From Macrocystis pyrifera (Eukaryota; Sar; Phaeophyceae; Laminariales; Laminariaceae): 64,000 nt of DNA. Below, piece by piece: positions 55,424 to 64,000 of this stretch. The number at the start of each line of letters is the position of its first letter. The first letter of the stretch is position 1. The notes below the pieces were generated by a model. The model saw only the letters and a list, made by a program, of their open reading frames with translations. It was not told the DNA's origin and did not search any database. Where the stretch lies: assembly GCA_031763025.1 (NCBI GenBank), contig JASSKH010000021.1, forward strand, positions 310,001 to 374,000, written 5' to 3'. Made by a program: the position numbers and the translations under genes.

Positions 55424-56829
55424 GTGCTGCATGTGTCCTGGCGGAAACCTGCGTTCTGTAGTTTGGAGGCCTCCGCTATATCATGGCGCTCAACCAGGCC
55501 GCCCCACGTATAAATTGCATGCGTGTGTCCTTGCGTTGTGGCCTGCTGTCGTCAGGAGACAATACGGGCACATACCCGGGTTTCCATTTCCCAACGTATT
55601 AGCAGCAGAGCGGGGTGACCCTGGAATGCTGGTCCTGGTCTGAGTGGTCGTCTACGCATTTGGCCACTATCCTGCATAATTAAGGGTCGTCATATATACA
55701 CATTCACTACACTGCAACGGTCTTATGATGAGGCATGCCTATTGTATTAATAACGTAAGAAAGAGCCCCACAATAAGGCATGCCGCAACACTTCCAGGAA
55801 AATGTTATAATTCGGAAGTGATTATGTTGAATTTAGTGTAGAACACACCCTTCCTCAAATAAGAAGTCTAGCCTGGGTCAGCATCCCGGTTTAGTTTAAG
55901 AGGGCCAACACTGCAGTCCAGTAGCTGGGGTGATCGAACTATTTCTTACGCTAGTGCTAATTCCAAGCTGAGTGGTCGCCCACGCATTGGACCATAGGCT
56001 GCGACTAGCCTTTGCGCCGTGGACGGTGGACACACACGATGTCTGCTATTATCAGTTCGAACGCGGCCGCAACGACCGTAGTCGTCGCACTTGCACCCAG
56101 GCCCTGTCCCTAAGAAACGCTCGCTGTCGCTTCATGCCTCATGCTTCGATTAACGTCATGGACGAGCATTATTATGATATGTGGTGCAGTGTATTAAGAG
56201 CTGTATACCCTACCGCGGTTTGTACGGAAACTTTTCACGGCACCAAGGCTACAGAGTAGGGGCAGGGCATCACTGTTAGGGCCTTTTACCCCAGCCGCTC
56301 ACGGCCTGGCTACTCTTTTGGGCCTTTGTGTTTTCCGGCCTGGTGATATTGCGCACCGCCATGGTATCGTTTATTTCGATGCGCCACCAAAATATTTTCA
56401 AGTCCGTAATTGAGTATGGTGCAGGGCCGCTCGCACTATTAATAGCAGTCGTATTGCTAGCCTACAGTACCCTAAACCCGCTAGGGAAAACATCGGCATC
56501 GTTCCGTAGATCGGGCCGGGGCGTCGGGCGCCACATCCCAGTCACACTCCACTCGAGACGTGCTACGGCAATGGTAGAATTAAAGTATCTTCAGTTGCTG
56601 AGGCTCCTCAGTCGAAGCTCTTGACTAAAGGACATCTACACCTGCAGTGGGCCATAGCACCCAACAACCGAGTTTCACAAAATTTGTAAGCTATCATGTA
56701 GGTTCGATAGTCACTCCATCTCATGGGCTATGTTTATCTTAACGAGTAAGGGCCCGTCTACGAGAAACCTTTTTCATGATAATCGAATAGGAAGAAATTA
56801 CTTAAAAAATGAAATTTGAATAGAATTTC
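55424..56829. other. No gene recognised
   Basis: Frames 55,972-56,259 and 56,328-56,624 (plus) have no domain. The second contains a possible hydrophobic span (GPLALLIAVVLLAYSTLNP). CTATTAATAG lies at 56,436. Confidence 0.4.
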
Positions 56830-58020
56830 GTGAAAGTATGCCTTAGGGTCCTATCGAGGAATAGCGTATTTGAAAAAAAAAAACGAATAACGCGCAAGGG
56901 TCAACGAACACCCGAGGGCAACCAACGAGGCGAGCGACGGTCCGTGTCCTCCCCGGGGCGCCACGGTCAGCGGCAGATTGTTTCTGCCGGCACCGCCGAA
57001 GAGGCTATCGCTCTTTGGGACGTCTTGGGTGGCTGGAGCAGCCCCGAAGCCCCACGCAGGCTGCAGTGACGGGAATACAACGATCGAACTTCTGAGCAAA
57101 ATCGTGACCTGGTCGGTGCTCGTGTGGTTCGCGAAGCAAAGAGGGATGAAAAAAACTGGGTTTGCGACGGCCTTGTAATTTTTGAGGCGCCGCGGATGTT
57201 CTACTCTGTGCTAGGCTAGGGGCCATCGGACCTCGCGCTGCGGCTGCTCCGGTGGCCCTGTCTCTCGGAAATGGTGGATCTCACATGTGAAGCAGTCGAC
57301 GACACGGCTCAACTTTGCGTGGCTTGCTTCGGTTTCAGGAACATGCCACGTCGAGTTGGACAAACTCCCCAACTTGAAAAACACGAAGAGCCAAAGAGGT
57401 CCCAAAATACTTGTTGTCGAATTCTTTTTTTTTTCGTTTTATTCGAATCAAACGTCTAAATGCCTGCTTGGTGATTCACTTTTGGACCAATCAGATGCAA
57501 ATTAAATTAAACGAAAAAGTACTATTAATAGCGGAGTATCTTAAAAATAAAATATCTTTTAAGATAGGCACTAATGCCGTAAATACCACGTCGGATCCAA
57601 TATATATATATATTGGTTGGGTAGGACTCCTCAACTTCAGTGGTTGAGGATGCCAGTGACAAATGGGAACGGTTGGGTTCAAAAGTGCGGCCTCAAAACC
57701 TGCCGTGGGTCGTCGCAAGCATGACCGGGGCCCACTCCGCCCTCCGAACGGCGATAACGGCAGGAGCGCAATGGACGGATATCACATGGCGTGGGGAAGG
57801 GGTTGCGGATAATGCCCGCGGCTATGCTGTGCTATGCCGGGCTTTTCCCGCGCGGACGGATCCGCCTGGAACGTGCGACCTTTGGGGGAGAGCCGGATGA
57901 CCACGCTCAACCTAGGGGCAGCATCGCTGAAGCACCTGTGTGAGATGATCACCCTCGCCAACACAAATGAAAGATGGACATGGATTAGTTGAAGAACAAA
58001 CAAGTCACTGCCGTGCGCGA
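56830..58020. other. Several competing open frames; possible exons
   Basis: Plus 56,875-57,069 is GC-rich (SVSSPGRHGQRQIVSAGTAE, then EAIALWDVLGGW). Plus 57,640-57,900 and its neighbour to about 57,988 (RADGSAWNVRPLGESRMTTL, then a stop after WTWIS) look protein-like. Minus frames over the same DNA are also open. I cannot assign strand, splice sites or function. CTATTAATAG is at 57,522. Confidence 0.25.
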
Positions 58021-59159
58021 TGTTCCCAGCAGCAAGCAGCAGGACCCCATCTACCCGCCCCAAGTCCATATCCACATAGGAAACCCGGGGGTGTACCCCG
58101 GATGTCCCCTGACTACCACAGGCCTACCGTTGATTTCCGCGTCTAAGGTAGGGAAGAGAATGCCTCTGGCGAATCGTGTGCGGGCAATGCACGTGCGAGT
58201 TGAACGTCCCGCGCTAAGATAACGTAGTCGCTAGCATGGGCGTGTATGCCAGCGACGATATGTGTCTCGCTGGTTCGACGGTTGGGTGGAAACAGTGCCT
58301 ATTAGTATTGCCGACTACCTCTTTAGGCACAACCACAGTCGTATGGGGAGGTTAGACAGCTGGAGATCAAGAGATACCCCTGACCCTAACCCTGACCCTG
58401 ACCGGACCGAGTGCGTGAAAGCCTAAGGGCCAAAGCATGACGGCAGAGATCTGCCTGTCAAGAGAGTCGTATGATCCCTGAAATAATATAAAACATCTAT
58501 TAATAGTGGCGATCGTCGTAAAGGCGGTGTAGCCGTTGCAGGTAGCATCAGTCGTAATCAGTCGGCGTGCTTGCATCGGTAGCACCCACAGACACTACGT
58601 GTTGTAGGGGGCCCGGGCTGGGGTTTGAAGAGGGTTCCGGATTTTTTCGTGCTACTAGCGATACAGCTTGCCTGTTATGCGCATTCGTTCTTCTACGCTA
58701 TTGTTGTAGAGAGATTCACATCCTCCGAGTCGTGCGCCGTTCGGACCCGCAGGCGTCGCGAATTGACCGGGTCGTGGTGGTGTGTGATGGACGCTTTCGA
58801 AAAAAAGGCCGGTGGGTGCCGGATTCAGATCAAGGGGATCCGTGGACACTCCAGCCCAAGGTGCGGGCTAGGCTTAGCTAGGCTTACATCTGGTATCCGT
58901 TCTGCTATTTCTTTATTTTTTTTTCTTCACTGGATCGGGGGCCTAAAACATGTACCGGTATACTACCATTGTTTCCCCCAACTATGCTGCCTATGCTTTC
59001 AAAGCAAGCCCAAGTATGCTATTATCATGCCTATACTCTTTAAAACGTATGTTGAAATAATTAGGAACATATTGGATATAGAATTGCTGCGGGCGCCGCG
59101 GAGGGGTCTGAGTTGGACCACCCCCAAGTCCATTCTTGTTGGTATACACTATTAATAGG
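58021..59159. other. Unassigned; one long plus frame
   Basis: Plus 58,625-59,155 (176 codons) shows no domain. An overlapping frame has RIDRVVVVCDGRFRKKGRWV with a GTGCGG donor-like site after CAGCCCAAG (58,859). CCCTGACCCTAACCC lies at 58,378, and CTATTAATAG at 58,497 and 59,149. Confidence 0.3.
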
Positions 59160-61100
59160 GGTGCTACCCGCCGGGTTAGGGTACCCGCCGATTTCTGGAG
59201 GTCGGACTCGGACTCGCCACCGGGTAACCCGGATTTTCAGCGTACCGGAACGGGGTCCATCGGGTACCCGGGTACCCGGACAACATAGTATCCCGTTTAT
59301 GTTAGTCAAGCGGGTCTGAATAGTGGGGGATAGAGCTCACTTCGAATGCGTATAGCTGAGAGAACTACAGTCGTCAAACTTTACCAGACATTGCATGCTA
59401 ACGCAAGATCCTCCTTCGTTGCTACTTGAAGTTCTTCTTCGTCAGGGTGTGAACGACAGACTGGGATACGCCGTATGTAGTATATAGCACATCATCCCGG
59501 CAGAATATGTTATACGTACTATTAATAGGAATACAAAATGCTTTAGTACAAGAATTGTTGTTGGGGATCCAACATTAAATCATCGCCAGAATGGAGTCCG
59601 TGGCCACAGGACAGCCTCCAACAATTCTGTAGCGGAAGGGGACCTCAGGCAAACAAAAAAACACAAATCGCTAATCGCCCGTCGCGAATATACAGGACTG
59701 AACATTGGAACAAGTGCACGTATATACACATATATATCAGTAGTATCAGGCATTCTGCTGTAACCCCAAAGGTGGTGCTGCGCTGTGGTAGAGTTGCACC
59801 CCGGCCTCAAAATTTGGAACCGGGTACCCCACCGGGTGGGGAGCGATGGAAGCGGAACCGGGACCGGGTACCCGGGTCCCAGGCAGATACGGGTACCCGG
59901 GTTACCATACACTATTTGCTCCTCTTTTAGCGTTAGAGCGGCGGTGGGTAAGGCGGACACGGGTATCTTGGTACACGGGTATACGGGTACCCGGGTACTC
60001 TGGTTACCGATACACTATTTACTCCCCTCGTAGCCTTTGAACGGCGGGGTGGTAAGAGGTGGGAAAGCATAACTTTTCATTTCGCCGCTCTCGATGAATC
60101 ATGCTAAAGAAAGAAGGCTGAAGGCAAGTAGGTAGGGCTATTCTCTGTGGGATCGAGTAGAGAGGTGGGGAGTGATGGGGAGAGGAGAGTTGAAATAAAA
60201 TCATGGAATGTGATTTTCCTCCTACCTTTTTTACTGCGCTCGTCAAGTCATCAGGAATACCCTTCGAATGTAATTGGTCGCATCAAACAAAATCATGCTT
60301 CAAAAACCCACACACACCCAGAAACAACGAAGAATGAAGTAAGAAATAAATGCTGGGGAAACCTTCGCCCGTACTGCTGCAACAAAAAAGCACAATATTC
60401 GCTAGGTTTAGCTAGGGTTTCTAGGAGCAAACTTAAAAACCTGGTAAGGGCATCGTGTGTATCATGTTGTGCGAAGGCATGTAAGGGTGTTCTTTGTTCT
60501 CGGTCTGTAGCCTGCAGGGGCGAGAGGTAAGAAGAGTTTAGTGGCACAGCCGCTGCAGTGTTAGTATAAACCAACGTATACCCTAGTCTTGGGGGCTCGG
60601 TATAGAACAATTGACGGGTACCCGAGTACCCGGGTGTCCGGGGGAAAATTTCCCCCAATCCGTGAGTTGGACCGGGACTGTTCCGGTTCCGACGGTTCCG
60701 GGTACCCGCCACCGGGTACCCGATTCTCAGTCAGACGGGGTGCAACTCTACGCTGTGGATCGTTTGCGTATTTGAAGGGTGTCGGGAGGCATTGTCAGTC
60801 ATCCCGACGACGGGGACACATTTCTAAAAGGGTACCCGGCCCGAAATAAAACGCATTTTTGTCGTTTATATTATCGCATGTACCAGGCATTTCGTAGTAC
60901 CCGTAAGCTGGCATTACGTTGGATCGCTTGCATGTGTGAAGGGTTTGTAGAGGTATTGTCAAGCATGCTGACAACGGGGACGCGTTTCCAACCGGGTACC
61001 CGGGTACCCGGTCCGAAAAAACCCTGCGGGTTTTGGTTCGGACCCGGAGCCGGTGACGGGCAGTACCCATCCAGGTAAAGCCGCCGTGATTTTCGGACCG
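59160..61100. repeat. Cluster of GGGTACCC-rich repeats in both orientations
   Basis: Modules at 59,160-59,310, 59,787-60,010, 60,600-60,757 and 60,825-61,110 share GGGTACCCGGGTACCCG, CCGGGTACCC and GACGGGG phrases. GTAGAGTTGCACCCCG (about 59,787) and its exact inverse (about 60,742) face each other across about 950 bp. DNA between modules (60,050-60,590) shows no recognisable gene. Confidence 0.75.
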
Positions 61101-62095
61101 GGTAGTACACGAATGGGTAGCGCCCCTGTTAATAGTACACAAAAGTATAAATCTGTGATCCTCGGTCGATCGCTAGTTGGGCTCTTCGCTATCTTTACAC
61201 GGTCTGTTCACTAGCTTCCAAGCTTAGTTCGTCTCTTTACGCGGTCTATTCACTAGCTTCCAAGCTCAGTTCCTCTCTTTAGCAGTTGGCTCTCTTTAGC
61301 AGTTGGCTGTATGAACACATGAATATCATGTACTGGAAAACAACACAAGGAGCCGAAAAGAACACCTGAAATATTTTTGCAGGATGTTATTCATCGAGCG
61401 TTGAACCCTCTCAAAATAGTGATGATCATGATGTGATGTGAACATGTTCAAAGTTGCGAGACTGGTATCCGTGTGAATGGCAGGCCTTTGCAGGATGCCG
61501 CAATAACGTTGGTGAACGCCCCGGGAGGCGCTATGTTTTTCCGAACGTGAAAAGGCGCCCCGGATCCTTTAGCATGCGCCCGGGGTGTATTTTGAGAAAA
61601 AAATCTGGGGTTTTCGCCCCCTGAACCGATGCAAAGAAATGTATATATCTATACATACATGTCTTTCTCTTCTCGTCTGTGATCATAGAGGACGGGCAGA
61701 ACGGCTTTTCCACTGCAGAGATACACCACCAACAGCACCATCACAACCTCCAGCACCACTACAGGCATAGCAGGTAGTTGCGTACAACTGCAGGAGTCAG
61801 TGATTACTTTGTCCTGTTTGTTTGTACACTGTCTGTGTTTACTGTTGCACACACATTATATGTCAAACACCCCATTGCCTACTTCGGAAACAGCTTCATT
61901 CCCGCACTTGATTGCCTTGCCAGCTCGGCCCCGGGACAGCTATCCCGATAATTCAAAATGGAGGGCGTTCACCGTGTGTCCGGGGCCGCCTTTAGTCTGA
62001 GAAGGGGGCGTTTATACGCCGGTTTTTGCCGGTTTCGCTGCAAACAGCGCCTCCGGAGCGTTCACCAGAGGGGAGGGGGGGGGGGGGGGGCGTGC
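61101..62095. other. No gene recognised; short tandem duplication
   Basis: CACTAGCTTCCAAGCT with flanks CTCTTTA is duplicated at about 61,190-61,285 (48-bp spacing). A G run of about 17 lies at 62,072-62,090, next to the end of the LINE pseudogene. No other feature. Confidence 0.5.
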
Positions 62096-62950
62096 TCATT
62101 TGTTGCTTGCCTTAGTCATTTGACCATTGACCACGCATCCCTTTCGAGACGAAGCACCCTTCCTACTCCTAATAGAGACACCTCCAACAGCTGGGCGCTC
62201 ATTACGTTGTTTCCATATATTACATAGAAACTTTTGGCTAATCTTATCACCTTCCTGTTTGGCCTCCTGTGGCCACCATCTATCTCCTAAGATATCGATC
62301 GTTTCCTCTCGCTGCTATTCAATGTATCAAACTCCTCCACGTCACATTTGCCTATTTCCCTCACCTCCTCTTCTAACAGATCCCGTTCCTCCTTGTATAT
62401 TTCATATTCTCCTACTGTGTTAGTTCTACTCTCCATTGCTTTGCCACACGGGCACATTTGTGCATCTACTTCCTCCTCCTCCCGGCTACCGGTGTATGTT
62501 AAGATATGGTCTTGTAGGATATTGAAAGCCCGGTAACTACCTGGGTTTAGTCACGGGGAACGTCTTTGTAGTACTTGGAAGGCGTATCTTAGATGGAAAA
62601 CCAGGGGTTTTCCAGAGGAGCACGAGCTTGGTCTCAGTCTCCGCGTGCACGAAAGGAATAAAACTGCTCTTCTCTATAGCTAAGCAAACAACACATGTGA
62701 GTGCAATGTTTACCGACTTAAAAGGCAGACCTGTCCAGGGATACAAAGTGTCCCGCAACCCGGGATCTTAACATGTACCTCTTTCTTCTTTCTGGCAGGT
62801 CCAGGTCCCCTACACGAAAGCGCAGTTTCAGCGTTTTCGCGAAGTTCATTGGGCCATGCAAATACGTTTTCATCCCTATTCCTTCCCTCAATCCCCCGTA
62901 TATCTCTAAGTGTTTTTCCGATTCCACCTTGTTTCTTAGCGGTAGCTAGG
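62096..62950 (-). pseudogene. LINE retrotransposon C-terminal region, split by a solo LTR
   Basis: Minus strand, right part (62,950-62,774): EKHLEIYGGLREGIGMKTYL and then LRFRVGDLDLPERRKRY. The left part (62,496-62,096) continues with REEEEVDAQMCPCGKAMESR, YKEERD, after a frame break GDRWWPQEAKQEGDKISQ and NERPAVGGVSIRSRKGASS, ending KASNK at TGA (62,098-62,096). CPCG and the E/H/C region are the C-terminal zinc-binding motif of non-LTR elements; the expected later His and Cys are replaced (RTNTVGEYE). The 277-bp LTR sits between RRKRY and the continuation. Inactive. It belongs to a different LINE family from 22.1 kb. Confidence 0.8.
62497..62773 (+). mobile_element. Solo LTR, copy 2 (277 bp)
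   Basis: It begins TGTTAAGATA and ends ATCTTAACA, perfect 9-bp inverted termini. The tetramer TGTA lies on both sides (62,493-62,496 and 62,774-62,777), a possible target duplication. Same length and orientation as 12,778-13,054, with AATAAA at about 62,658. It interrupts the LINE pseudogene, whose frame can be followed on both sides. Confidence 0.9.
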
Positions 62951-63727
62951 GGAGGGGGGGGTGTACTCGATACAAGGCATGGCCGTAGTCCTATGACCAT
63001 ACAGTACAGTACACCCTCGGGGGATTACAAGCATAGTACACACCAGTACCAGCTACCAGTTACATATTTACGGTAAGGTCGAGGGCTGTACGGTTGGATT
63101 GAAGACTTCGGGGCAAGAAATAATATTTCATGCGTCGGACAGATGAGGACCTGCCTACACTATTAATAGATCGTACACATCAGTGGGTGGGGACGTAGGC
63201 GTTAATCATCCATACCCCACGGATCATCACGTGGAAACACATACAAAGACCACAAATATTTCCAGAGTACAAAATACTTTTCAAACACTGAAAATATAAC
63301 ACACGCATAACAAACGTGACCACACCCTGCATATCACATATCGCTACTGTACCACTGCGGAAACATGTTCAGATCACTCAGATGTTGTAGATCAGCCGCG
63401 TCGAAACTTGTAAGTATGGATGATGCAGAGCCGCGAGAGTGGCCTGTGTCATCTGTGCGGAGATCTGACATGTCTGGCGTGCGACAGACAGCTGGATGCA
63501 GGGCTCTTGAGGGCTCTTGAGGGCTATTGAGGGCTAATGAGGGTAGATAGTGCAGTAATTAAGGGTTCAGAGTGTTCGTGGCGTGGATGATAAAATATAC
63601 TGGTATATACTTCACACCTCGGATAACGTAACAGTTAACGTTTGATGTTGTTAGGCATCAGCAGGAATAATTCGTAGCATTACGTTACTACGTTATCGCA
63701 TTTGTAGTTGATGTGATGACCTCGTGT
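62951..63727. other. No gene recognised; 10-bp tandem repeat
   Basis: GGGCTCTTGA-type units (four, 63,501-63,540). CTATTAATAG at 63,160. A G run at 62,955. No coding signal. Confidence 0.55.
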
Positions 63728-63836
63728 TATTACGGGGTTCCATAGTTAACAGGACCTATGGTATACATAAAAAACTATATATTCACGTATTTTTACTAAC
63801 AAAATTTGGTCCCGTTAACTGTGGACCCCCGTAATA
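63728..63836. mobile_element. TTACGGGG MITE, copy 3
   Basis: 109 bp, TATTACGGGGTTC to CCCCCGTAATA, with AGTTAACAGGACC and GGTCCCGTTAACT inside. The same structure as the copies at 20,071 and 21,255, but not within family C here, so it moves independently. Confidence 0.85.
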
Positions 63837-64000
63837 GTACGTTACGATGTCGTCCGTCGACAGCCTAACAAAATATTAGAGTGTTATATTGCATCAATAT
63901 TGGCGGCAGTATAGTGATACTGGGTTAGGGTCGGCAGCTCACTGCGAGCAGCGTAATTTTACGGTGTTAGCTGGATTCCGATATGTTATCGTAACACACG
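63837..64000. other. Window end, nothing recognised
   Basis: Short unassigned sequence with GGGTTAGGG at about 63,923. Confidence 0.5.

Noticed and set aside
1..64000. tRNA, rRNA or snRNA genes
   Set aside because: I looked for B-box (GTTCGANNC) contexts with an A box and clover-leaf arms, and for conserved rRNA words, and found none convincing by eye. A covariance-model scan would be decisive.

Overview
The window is eukaryotic, intron-rich and mostly repetitive nuclear DNA. The most likely source is a brown alga or another photosynthetic stramenopile, with moderate confidence. Four things point there: TTAGGG-type telomeric motifs, a candidate stramenopile-style bipartite plastid presequence (signal peptide followed by an A-F motif), host genes broken into short exons with GT/AG borders, and transposon families of the kind that crowd brown-algal genomes. 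I see no bacterial operons, tRNA, rRNA or CRISPR.

Layout. 1-9.9 kb holds low-complexity DNA, a short interstitial telomeric tract, a first exon of a TPR protein (8.2 kb, minus), a possible terminal exon (5.9 kb, minus) and a PIF/Harbinger-like TIR element (6.6-7.5 kb). 9.9-19.1 kb holds a decayed multi-copy gene with a Tudor-like domain (10.8-12.7 kb), a solo LTR, 43-bp repeats in both orientations, and a copia-like, pol-less LTR retrotransposon (14,991-18,962) inserted into those 43-bp repeats. 19.4-23.1 kb holds tandem units of an unnamed repeat ('family C') beside a broken LINE reverse-transcriptase 3' region. 24-28.7 kb is almost featureless. 28.7-32.1 kb carries the best-supported host gene, a p24/TMED-type GOLD-domain cargo receptor on the minus strand in at least three exons. 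32.7-34.3 kb holds a 500-bp foldback palindrome and a 14-bp minisatellite of about 35 copies. 35.6-37.3 kb is another family C unit, split by a TIR DNA element. 38-46 kb has weak open frames and GACCC-type repeats. 46-49.6 kb has a frameshifted acidic/basic-tail gene, a second Harbinger-like element with a tandemly duplicated end, two SINE-like insertions and the candidate plastid presequence exon. 50-64 kb holds more repeat fragments, GGGTACCC-rich blocks, and a LINE C-terminal pseudogene split by a second solo LTR.

How it fits together. Few host genes are visible, each only partly, and mobile DNA fills the introns and intergenic space. Nesting gives relative ages: the 43-bp repeats predate the LTR element, which predates a SINE-like insertion in one of its LTRs; the GACCC block predates another SINE-like copy; the LINE predates its solo LTR. 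Two dispersed decamers, TACAGCAGTA (at least 18 copies) and the palindrome CTATTAATAG (10 copies), are far above chance and unexplained by any element listed. I found no multi-gene novel system. The unusual material is in repeat architecture and in the p24 gene.
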